DNA from: Betaproteobacteria bacterium
Lineage (GTDB): Bacteria > Pseudomonadota > Gammaproteobacteria > Burkholderiales > SG8-39
NCBI GenBank assembly: GCA_005884335.1
Contig: VBCJ01000067.1
Span: 1-9,461, forward strand
Length of the DNA stretch: 9,461 nucleotides
Direction: 5' to 3'
Made by a program: the position numbers and the translations under genes. Below the pieces are notes generated by a model. The model was given only the letters and a program-made list of their open reading frames with translations, had not been told where the DNA came from and did no database searches. Of the stretch, positions 1 through 9,461 are shown in pieces. How positions within the stretch are numbered: the stretch's first letter is position 1; every line of letters starts with the position of its first letter.

Positions 1-61
1 TGCCATCCGCGAGGGCGGCAAGACCGTGGGCGCGGGCGTCGTCGCGAAGGTTATTGAGTGA
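1..61 (+). CDS. tuf: Elongation factor Tu, C-terminal end only (partial)
   Basis: The reading frame entering from the left edge encodes 19 residues, AIREGGKTVGAGVVAKVIE, then TGA at 59-61. This is the near-invariant C-terminus of bacterial EF-Tu, the GTPase that carries aminoacyl-tRNA to the ribosomal A site; the visible part belongs to the end of beta-barrel domain 3. Everything upstream lies outside the window, so start, GTP-binding motifs and length cannot be judged. The gene ends 11 nt before tRNA-Trp, so it probably shares a transcript with that tRNA and secE. A tuf copy next to secE-nusG corresponds to the tufB position of E. coli; many proteobacteria also have a second copy in the str operon, which cannot be checked here. 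Confidence 0.93.
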   Translation, partial: AIREGGKTVGAGVVAKVIE

Positions 62-72
62 AGGCGGGACAC

Positions 73-148
73 AGGCCAATAGCTCAACTGGCAGAGCGTC
101 GGTCTCCAAAACCGAAGGTTGGGGGTTCGATTCCCTCTTGGCCTGCCA
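73..148 (+). tRNA. trnW: tRNA-Trp (anticodon CCA)
   Basis: A complete 76-nt cloverleaf is readable. The acceptor stem AGGCCAA (73-79) pairs perfectly with TTGGCCT (138-144), followed by discriminator G145 and a genomically encoded CCA (146-148). The D arm contains AGCTCAACTGGCAGAGC. The anticodon stem TCGGT (99-103) pairs with ACCGA (111-115) around the loop CTCCAAA, placing anticodon CCA at 106-108, which decodes UGG as tryptophan. The T arm is GGGGG/TTCGATT/CCCTC, pairing except for a G-U. G73 of the discriminator position and the anticodon are the usual TrpRS identity elements. The gene lies between tuf and secE, as in many betaproteobacteria, and is presumably excised from a tuf-tRNA-secE-nusG precursor transcript. 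Confidence 0.97.
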
Positions 149-163
149 AGGAACGGACGGGTT

Positions 164-181
164 GCGGGACTGCGGTCCCGC
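164..181 (+). promoter_or_regulatory. Short perfect hairpin between tRNA-Trp and secE
   Basis: GCGGGAC (164-170) and GTCCCGC (175-181) form a perfect 7-bp stem around a TGCG tetraloop, ending 14 nt before the secE start codon. There is no following T-run, so it is not an intrinsic terminator. It may mark the 3' flank of the processed tRNA, act as a 5' stabilising structure for the secE-nusG mRNA, or affect secE initiation, where the ribosome-binding site is weak. These roles are inferred from position only. Confidence 0.4.
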
Positions 182-195
182 CGGAACAAAGGCGG

Positions 196-546
196 ATGGC
201 GGACAAAATCAAGGTTGCGATAGCGGTGCTGCTGCTGATCGCGGGCATCGCGGGCTTTTATTTCCTCTCGGAAAGCCCGATGGTGCTGCGCGTGGCGAGC
301 GTGCTCGCGGGCATCGCCGCGGGCTCCGTCGTGGGATGGACCACCGAGCCGGGACGGCGGTTTTTCGTGTTCGCCCAGGAAGCAGTGGTCGAAACGAAAA
401 AGGTGGTGTGGCCCACGCGCAAGGAATCGCTGCAGACGACCGGTGCGGTGTTCGCATTCGTGGTGGCCATGGCGGTGTTCCTTTGGCTCACCGACAAGAG
501 CCTCGAAAAGCTGATGTACGACGTGCTTCTCGGATGGAAAAAGTAG
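196..546 (+). CDS. secE: SecE, preprotein translocase subunit
   Basis: This encodes a 116-residue inner-membrane protein. SecE clamps SecY in the SecYEG channel that exports unfolded proteins with SecA or inserts membrane proteins co-translationally. Two hydrophobic segments at about residues 5-24 and 30-48 are followed by an amphipathic stretch (about 53-75) with the family motif VWPTRKE at 71-77, then a third hydrophobic helix (about 81-98). This is the three-helix proteobacterial form rather than the single-helix form of many other bacteria. ATG 196 is chosen because the frame upstream runs through tRNA-Trp and the first helix begins at once. Only weak GGAA (183-186) or GGCGG (191-195) precedes it, so the Shine-Dalgarno match is poor. 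nusG begins 2 nt after the stop, implying coupled translation. Confidence 0.95.
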   Translation: MADKIKVAIAVLLLIAGIAGFYFLSESPMVLRVASVLAGIAAGSVVGWTTEPGRRFFVFAQEAVVETKKVVWPTRKESLQTTGAVFAFVVAMAVFLWLTDKSLEKLMYDVLLGWKK

Positions 547-548
547 CT

Positions 549-1097
549 ATGACCGCTAACGCAACCAAGCGCTGGTACGTGGTGCACGCCTACTCCGGAT
601 TCGAGAAATCCGTACAGCGCACGCTCCTGGATCGAATTCAGCGCGCCGGCATGCAGGAGAAATTCGGCAAGATACTGGTGCCGACCGAGGAAGTCGTCGA
701 GATGAAGGGCGGGCAGAAGAACATCTCGGAGCGCAAGTTCTTCCCCGGATACGTGCTCGTGGAAATGGACATGACCGACGACGCCTGGCATCTGGTGAAG
801 AATACGCCCAAGGTCACGGGTTTCGTCGGCGGCGCGCACGGCAGGAAGCCGCCGCCCATCAGCGAGAAGGAAGTGAAGAACATCCTGCAGCAGATGCAGG
901 AGGGCGTGGAAAAGCCCAAGCCCAAGGTGCTGTTCGAGATCGGCGAGGCGGTGCGGGTCAGGGAAGGCCCGTTCACCGATTTCCACGGCACGGTCGAGGA
1001 CGTGAATTACGACAAGTCGAAGCTGCGCGTGTCGGTGACGATTTTCGGGCGGGCGACGCCGGTGGAATTGGAATTCGGGCAGGTTGAGAAAGCGTGA
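549..1097 (+). CDS. nusG: NusG, transcription elongation/antitermination factor
   Basis: This encodes 182 residues, a normal NusG length. The N-terminal NGN domain (about 8-115) includes RWYVVHAYSGFEK and the strongly conserved KFFPGYVLVEM (63-73). It binds the beta-prime clamp helices and suppresses pausing. A linker (about 116-128) leads to the C-terminal KOW domain (about 130-180), which contains GPFTDFHGTVEDV and ends with TPVELEFGQVEKA; this domain contacts ribosomal protein S10 or Rho. ATG 549 is preferred because it leaves a short variable N-terminus before the RWYVV block, as in relatives. An in-frame ATG at 534 would overlap the secE end and add five residues (MEKVA) and cannot be excluded. 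The gene is immediately downstream of secE, and its product acts on the polymerase encoded farther along in this cluster. Confidence 0.97.
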   Translation: MTANATKRWYVVHAYSGFEKSVQRTLLDRIQRAGMQEKFGKILVPTEEVVEMKGGQKNISERKFFPGYVLVEMDMTDDAWHLVKNTPKVTGFVGGAHGRKPPPISEKEVKNILQQMQEGVEKPKPKVLFEIGEAVRVREGPFTDFHGTVEDVNYDKSKLRVSVTIFGRATPVELEFGQVEKA

Positions 1098-1154
1098 AGG
1101 CGATCGGGGAGAACGCGGACCTCGCGTTCGCTTGCACCCAACCAGGAGAGCCAG
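1098..1154 (+). promoter_or_regulatory. rplK leader with hairpin, candidate L1 autoregulatory site
   Basis: The 57-nt nusG-rplK spacer contains a perfect 7-bp hairpin, GAACGCG (1111-1117) with CGCGTTC (1123-1129) around GACCT. Next comes a clear ribosome-binding site AGGAG (1144-1148), 6 nt before ATG 1155. In E. coli free L1 represses rplK-rplA translation by binding a 23S rRNA-like structure just upstream of rplK, so position favours the same role here. I did not demonstrate the asymmetric loop that L1 recognises, and I see no convincing promoter in this spacer. Confidence 0.4.
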
Positions 1155-1589
1155 ATGGCTAAGAAAGTAGTCGGATTCATCAAGCTGCAGGTGCCGGCGG
1201 GCAAGGCCAATCCCAGCCCGCCGATCGGGCCGGCGCTCGGCCAGCGCGGCCTGAACATCATGGAGTTCTGCAAGGCGTTCAACGCGCAGACGCAGAAAAT
1301 CGAGCCGGGCCTGATGCTGCCGGTGGTGATTACCGCTTACCAGGACAAGAGCTTCAGCTTCATCGTCAAGACTCCGCCCGCGACCGTTCTCATCAAGAGG
1401 GCGGCTGGAATCGAGTCGGGCAGCAAGACGCCGCACACGGACAAGGTGGGGAAGATCACGCGTGCTCAGGCCGAGGAGATCGCGAAGGCCAAAATGCCCG
1501 ATCTGACCGCCGCCGATCTCGACGCGGCGGTGCGCACGATCGCGGGCAGCGCCCGCTCGATGGGCGTAACCGTGGAGGGCGTGAAATGA
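1155..1589 (+). CDS. rplK: 50S ribosomal protein L11 (uL11)
   Basis: This encodes 144 residues, about family length (142-143 is common). L11 sits at the base of the ribosomal stalk on the 23S rRNA GTPase-associated centre. There it helps control EF-Tu and EF-G and is needed for RelA activation. The N-terminal domain (about 1-70) contains the proline-rich PSPPIGPALGQRG (20-32), which lines the thiostrepton cleft. The C-terminal rRNA-binding domain follows and includes RTIAGSARSMGVTVEG near the end. ATG 1155 follows AGGAG at 1144-1148 with 6-nt spacing and starts the expected MAKKVVG. The stop overlaps the rplA start in ATGA (1586-1589), consistent with translational coupling and joint repression by L1. 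Confidence 0.98.
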   Translation: MAKKVVGFIKLQVPAGKANPSPPIGPALGQRGLNIMEFCKAFNAQTQKIEPGLMLPVVITAYQDKSFSFIVKTPPATVLIKRAAGIESGSKTPHTDKVGKITRAQAEEIAKAKMPDLTAADLDAAVRTIAGSARSMGVTVEGVK

Positions 1590-2299
1590 GCAAGCTCCCG
1601 AAACGGAAACAAACCTGGGCGAAGCTGCGTGAGCACAACAGGAATTACCCCGTGCTCGACGCGTTGAAGATCATCAAGCAAGCGGCGGTTGCCAAGTTCG
1701 ACGAGGCCGTCGATGTGGCGATCAATCTGGGCATCGATGCGAAGAAATCCGACCAGACCGTGCGCGGATCGGTCGTGCTGCCGGCCGGCACGGGCAAGAA
1801 GGTGCGGATCGCCGTATTTGCGCAAGGCGACAAGGCCAAGGCGGCAAAGGACGCGGGCGCCGACCTCGTCGGCATGGAAGATCTCGCCGAAAGCGTCAAA
1901 GCGGGGAAGCTCGATTTTGACGTCGTGATCGCGAGCCCCGACACGATGCGGGTGGTCGGGCAGTTGGGTCAGATCCTGGGGCCCCGCGGGCTGATGCCCA
2001 ACCCGAAGGTGGGGACCGTCACGCCCGATGTCGCGGCGGCGGTGAAAAATGCACGCGCCGGCCAGGTGCAGTACCGTGCCGACAAGTCCGGCGTCGTTCA
2101 ATGCTCCATCGGACGCGCCTCCTTCACCCCGGAGCAGTTGCGCGACAACCTGGTGGCGCTCGTCGATGCGGTCAACAAGTCCAAGCCTTCCAACGTGAAG
2201 GGACTCTACCTGCGCAAGGTGTCGGTGTCCTCGACCATGGGACCGGGCGTGCGGGTGGACGTGGGGAGCTTTGGCGGCGGCGCGACGGCGCAGCACTGA
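1586..2299 (+). CDS. rplA: 50S ribosomal protein L1 (uL1)
   Basis: This encodes 237 residues, slightly longer than the usual 230-235 because of a short Gly/Ala-rich tail ending GGGATAQH. L1 forms the mobile L1 stalk that helps deacylated tRNA leave the E site, and in E. coli it also represses its own rplK-rplA mRNA. The L1 signature GQILGPRGLMPNPKVGTVT lies at about 128-146. AKFDEAVDVAINLGIDAKK (36-54) belongs to the rRNA-binding domain I, and STMGPGVRVD (217-226) is typical of the C-terminus. The ATG overlaps the rplK stop (ATGA), so ribosomes finishing L11 probably reinitiate here. No separate strong Shine-Dalgarno precedes it, consistent with coupling. Confidence 0.97.
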   Translation: MSKLPKRKQTWAKLREHNRNYPVLDALKIIKQAAVAKFDEAVDVAINLGIDAKKSDQTVRGSVVLPAGTGKKVRIAVFAQGDKAKAAKDAGADLVGMEDLAESVKAGKLDFDVVIASPDTMRVVGQLGQILGPRGLMPNPKVGTVTPDVAAAVKNARAGQVQYRADKSGVVQCSIGRASFTPEQLRDNLVALVDAVNKSKPSNVKGLYLRKVSVSSTMGPGVRVDVGSFGGGATAQH

Positions 2300-2340
2300 A
2301 TATGGATGACAGAACTTTGGGCCATCGCGCGGCCTGTACG

Positions 2341-2445
2341 GCGTGCGGTGGGTTATCAAAGACCGTAGGAACCGAGAGGTTCAATCGGCAGGAGAAATCG
2401 ATGTTGAAGCGTCCTTCCGTCCTACGCAGATGGCGAACCCCATGC
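2341..2445 (+). promoter_or_regulatory. rplJ leader RNA, L10(L7/L12)4-binding fold (L10 leader)
   Basis: The 226-nt rplA-rplJ spacer holds a nested secondary structure. An outer helix pairs GCGTG (2341-2345) with CATGC (2441-2445), one G-U included, and GGGTT (2350-2354) with AACCC (2436-2440), leaving a 4-nt bulge CGGT. A large internal loop (2355-2363 and 2427-2435) follows. An inner 7-bp helix then pairs CGTAGGA (2364-2370) with TCCTACG (2420-2426). Inside it are two small arms, CCGA/TCGG (2372-2375, 2385-2388) and AGGA/TCCT (2390-2393, 2412-2415). Position, length and a helix - internal loop - helix plan match the known L10 leader, where the L10(L12)4 complex represses rplJ-rplL translation. 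I derived the fold by eye, and the kink-turn was not verified. A promoter equivalent to E. coli PL10 may lie nearby but I could not identify one. Confidence 0.65.
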
Positions 2446-2460
2446 AGGATTTTCCTGAGT

Positions 2461-2506
2461 GCAAGGTCGCCGTGGGTGCCGCAAGTCCTTGCGACGGGCG
2501 GCTTTT
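2461..2506 (+). terminator. Weak terminator-like / alternative hairpin region upstream of rplJ
   Basis: GCCGC (2478-2482) can pair with GCGGC (2498-2502), directly followed by TTTT (2503-2506), giving a hairpin shaped like a weak intrinsic terminator. Competing pairings exist. GCAAGG (2461-2466) matches CCTTGC (2487-2492). CGCAA (2480-2484) matches TTGCG (2489-2493) with a GTCC loop. GTCGC (2466-2470) matches GCGAC (2491-2495). The T-run is only four bases and the essential rpoBC genes lie downstream, so any termination would have to be partial or conditional. This may also simply be part of the leader fold that controls access to the rplJ ribosome-binding site. Confidence 0.3.
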
Positions 2507-2514
2507 GACAAATT

Positions 2515-2520
2515 GGAGGT
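2515..2520 (+). promoter_or_regulatory. Ribosome-binding site deciding the TTG start of rplJ
   Basis: GGAGGT at 2515-2520 is a near-ideal Shine-Dalgarno sequence, and the next in-frame initiation codon is TTG at 2526, five bases downstream. There is no ATG before codon 11 of the L10 frame, and starting there would delete the conserved N-terminus. This site therefore supports a TTG start. Confidence 0.85.
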
Positions 2521-2525
2521 AGACC

Positions 2526-3059
2526 TTGGGTCTCGATCTCGACAAGAAGAAGGCGATGGTCGCCGAAGTCTCCGCGCAATTGGCGAAGGCGAAGACGGTC
2601 ATCGTCGCTGAGTACCGTGGTCTGGAAGTGGGCCGCATGACCGAGCTGCGCGCGAAAGCGCGCAAGTCGGGCGTGTACCTGCGCGTCCTCAAGAACACCC
2701 TGGCGCGCCGCGCCGTCGAAGGCACGCCGTTTGCCGGGCTGTCCCAGCACATGAAGGGACCGCTCGTCTACGGCATCTCGCCCGACCCGGTGGCGACCGC
2801 CAAGGTGCTCAACGAGTTCGCCAAGGCGAACGAGAAGCTCGTCATCCGCGCCGGCGCCGTGCCGAACGCCGTGATTTCCGCGAAGGAGGTCACCGCGCTC
2901 GCGCTGATGCCGTCGCGCGAGGAGCTGCTCGCGAAGGTTCTGGCGACGATGCAGGCGCCGATCGCGCAGTTTGTGCGGACGCTGAACGAGGTGCCGGCGC
3001 GCTTCGCGCGCACCCTCGCCGCGGTCCGCAACAAGCGACAGGCGGCGAGCGCGCAGTAG
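2526..3059 (+). CDS. rplJ: 50S ribosomal protein L10 (uL10)
   Basis: This encodes 177 residues, slightly longer than the usual 165-175. L10 anchors L7/L12 dimers to the ribosome, forming the stalk that recruits translational GTPases; the L10(L12)4 complex also represses its own mRNA. The globular rRNA-binding part includes TVIVAEYRGLEVGRMTELR (24-42) and the conserved YLRVLKNTLARRA (51-63). PSREELLAKVLATMQAPI (129-146) leads into the C-terminal helix that binds L12 N-termini (about 140-170). The start is TTG, five bases after GGAGGT; this gives the expected short lead before KKKAMVAEVSAQ. The N-terminal MGLDLDKKKA resembles betaproteobacterial L10. rplL follows after 35 nt, and the same leader is expected to control both. 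Confidence 0.96.
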   Translation: MGLDLDKKKAMVAEVSAQLAKAKTVIVAEYRGLEVGRMTELRAKARKSGVYLRVLKNTLARRAVEGTPFAGLSQHMKGPLVYGISPDPVATAKVLNEFAKANEKLVIRAGAVPNAVISAKEVTALALMPSREELLAKVLATMQAPIAQFVRTLNEVPARFARTLAAVRNKRQAASAQ

Positions 3060-3094
3060 TGCGGCCACAACGAAACTGATTCAGGAGAAACGAA

Positions 3095-3478
3095 ATGTCT
3101 GTAGCAAAAGCAGAGATTCTGGATGCGATTTCCAACATGTCGGTGCTGGAGCTGTCGCAGCTGATCAAAGACCTTGAAGACAAGTTCGGCGTGTCCGCTG
3201 CAGCGGTGACGGTTGCGGCGGCCGCTTCGGCGGGCGGTGGCGGAGCTGCCGCGGCGGTGGAAGAACAGACCGAGTTCACGGTCGTGCTCACCGGGTTTGG
3301 CGAAAACAAGGTCAACGTGATCAAGGCGGTCCGCGAAGTCACCGGGCTCGGTCTGAAGGAAGCCAAGGACTTGGTGGATGGGGCGCCCAAGCCCGTCAAG
3401 GAAGCGGTGTCCAAAGCGGACGCGGAAGCGATTTTGAAGAAGTTGATCGACGCCGGCGCCAAGGCCGAGATCAAGTAA
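3095..3478 (+). CDS. rplL: 50S ribosomal protein L7/L12 (bL12)
   Basis: This encodes 127 residues, marginally longer than the usual 120-125. L7/L12 is the multicopy stalk protein that contacts EF-Tu, EF-G, IF2 and RF3 and stimulates GTP hydrolysis. The N-terminal dimerisation/L10-binding domain is at about 1-35 (LELSQLIKDLEDKFGV). An Ala/Gly-rich hinge with a GGGG run spans about 37-56. The C-terminal factor-binding domain (about 58-127) has KVNVIKAVREVTGLGLKEAK (72-91), followed by DLVDGAPKPVKE. ATG 3095 follows AGGAG (3083-3087) with 7-nt spacing. The extra residues are mainly in the hinge. The gene lies between rplJ and an unusually repeat-rich spacer before rpoB. Confidence 0.98.
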   Translation: MSVAKAEILDAISNMSVLELSQLIKDLEDKFGVSAAAVTVAAAASAGGGGAAAAVEEQTEFTVVLTGFGENKVNVIKAVREVTGLGLKEAKDLVDGAPKPVKEAVSKADAEAILKKLIDAGAKAEIK

Positions 3479-3498
3479 CGACGGTCCACACATCTTGC

Positions 3499-3568
3499 AC
3501 CACAGAGCGCACCGAGGGCACGGAGAGTTGTTTCGGATCTTCTCTGGGCACTTCGTGATCTCTGTGGT
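3499..3568. repeat. Imperfect palindromic intergenic element (ACCACAGAG...CTCTGTGGT)
   Basis: The left arm (3499-3527) begins ACCACAGAG, and the right arm (3540-3568) ends CTCTGTGGT. Aligning one arm to the reverse complement of the other by hand gives 21 matches of 29, with the outer nine bases perfect and a 12-nt loop (3528-3539). Each arm contains loosely periodic ACAGAG / CACGGAG-like motifs, and two CGCAGA copies follow at 3585-3590 and 3592-3597. From memory, similar CCACAGAG-type imperfect palindromes are dispersed between genes in many environmental proteobacterial genomes, but I cannot search for other copies. No proper T-run follows (TTTT at 3576-3579, eight bases beyond the arm). 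In E. coli this spacer holds a partial terminator and an RNase III site, so the RNA hairpin could act in processing or attenuation. Confidence 0.7.
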
Positions 3569-3604
3569 TCAGGAGTTTTCACGGCGCAGAACGCAGATGA
3601 GAGT

Positions 3605-3645
3605 GGGCGGAACTTTCCGGGCCGCCCCCTGTCCCCTGTCCTCTG
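3605..3645 (+). repeat. Small hairpin and CCCCTGT tandem copies ahead of rpoB
   Basis: GGGCGG (3605-3610) can pair with CCGCCC (3622-3627) around an 11-nt loop. The 3' arm runs into two perfect CCCCTGT units (3626-3632 and 3633-3639) and a degenerate third (3640-3645). This fills most of the remaining rplL-rpoB spacer. I see no convincing promoter here. The tandem units look like simple-sequence slippage or the end of the dispersed repeat beside them; no function is assigned. Confidence 0.4.
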
Positions 3646-3655
3646 GCTTCGAGAC

Positions 3656-3659
3656 GGAG
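3656..3659 (+). promoter_or_regulatory. Ribosome-binding site deciding the rpoB start
   Basis: GGAG at 3656-3659 lies five bases before ATG 3665. An in-frame GTG at 3659, two codons upstream, overlaps this Shine-Dalgarno sequence and has no suitable site of its own, so ATG 3665 is the better start. Confidence 0.75.
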
Positions 3660-3664
3660 TGTCC

Positions 3665-7810
<4,146 letters not shown>

Positions 7811-7818
7811 CACAAGTT

Positions 7819-7845
7819 CGACACCCGGCGCTTCGCCGGGTGTCG
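7819..7845 (+). promoter_or_regulatory. Strong hairpin in the rpoB-rpoC spacer, no U-tract
   Basis: CGACACCCGGCG (7819-7830) and CGCCGGGTGTCG (7834-7845) form a perfect 12-bp GC-rich stem with a CTT triloop, starting 8 nt after the rpoB stop. The sequence after it is GTGAAAGTCT, without a T-run, so intrinsic termination is unlikely, as expected between two subunits needed in equal amounts. It may stabilise or process the mRNA, or separate rpoB termination from rpoC initiation, whose AGGAG (7861-7865) lies 15 nt beyond. Confidence 0.6.
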
Positions 7846-7871
7846 GTGAAAGTCTGGTACAGGAGTATTAA

Positions 7872-9461
<1,590 letters not shown>

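Noticed and set aside
58..195. In-frame extension of secE upstream through tRNA-Trp (peptide beginning MKAGHRPIAQLAERRS)
   Set aside because: This is the translated tRNA gene, a familiar annotation artefact. The real SecE start at 196 begins directly before the first membrane helix.
534..551. Alternative NusG start at ATG 534
   Set aside because: It would overlap the secE end and add residues not needed before the conserved RWYVVHAYSG block; ATG 549 is simpler, though not proven.
3499..3579. The rplL-rpoB palindrome as an intrinsic terminator
   Set aside because: The stem is imperfect, and the only T-run (TTTT at 3576-3579) is displaced from the stem end by several bases. Full termination would silence rpoBC.
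3659..3664. GTG 3659 as the rpoB start
   Set aside because: It overlaps the GGAG that serves ATG 3665 and lacks its own ribosome-binding site.

Overview
The window is one end-to-end stretch of the conserved translation/transcription cluster tuf - tRNA-Trp - secE - nusG - rplK - rplA - rplJ - rplL - rpoB - rpoC. Every gene is on the + strand, and both ends are cut (tuf at the left, rpoC at the right). The sequence is GC-rich with strong G/C third-position bias. The gene order, a tuf copy followed by a single tRNA-Trp before secE, and details of NusG, L1 and RpoB (for example Thr-Asn where E. coli has Asn-Asn in the rifampicin region) point to a betaproteobacterium. I infer an environmental lineage related to Burkholderiales/Nitrosomonadales, but the window alone cannot fix genus or family.

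Layout. Bases 1-61 are the last codons of elongation factor Tu. Bases 73-148 are tRNA-Trp (anticodon CCA, encoded 3' CCA). Bases 164-181 form a short perfect hairpin. SecE (196-546) and NusG (549-1097) are 2 nt apart. A 57-nt spacer with a small hairpin, a plausible L1 autoregulatory site, precedes rplK (1155-1589), which overlaps rplA (1586-2299) by ATGA. A 226-nt spacer (2300-2525) folds like the L10(L12)4-binding rplJ leader. It ends in mutually exclusive stems, one resembling a weak terminator. rplJ (2526-3059) starts with TTG behind a strong GGAGGT. rplL (3095-3478) follows. The 186-nt rplL-rpoB spacer carries an imperfect palindrome with 29-nt arms (3499-3568) that resembles dispersed intergenic repeats, plus smaller repeats. 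rpoB (3665-7810) and the first 530 codons of rpoC (7872 onward) are separated by a 61-nt spacer with a 12-bp hairpin that lacks a U-tract.

How the genes work together. EF-Tu, tRNA-Trp, L11, L1, L10 and L7/L12 serve translation; L11, L10 and L7/L12 form the ribosomal GTPase-associated centre and stalk. SecE anchors the SecYEG translocon. RpoB and RpoC form the RNA polymerase active-site cleft, and NusG couples that polymerase to ribosomes or Rho. Known feedback in this cluster is by L1 on rplK-rplA and by L10(L12)4 on rplJ-rplL-rpoBC, and the two leaders seen here fit that logic.

This is housekeeping DNA, and I see no previously undescribed system. The observations most worth a second look are the palindromic element between rplL and rpoB, the roughly 20-residue insertion in RpoB, and the rplJ leader with its alternative folds and possible 35-codon upstream ORF.
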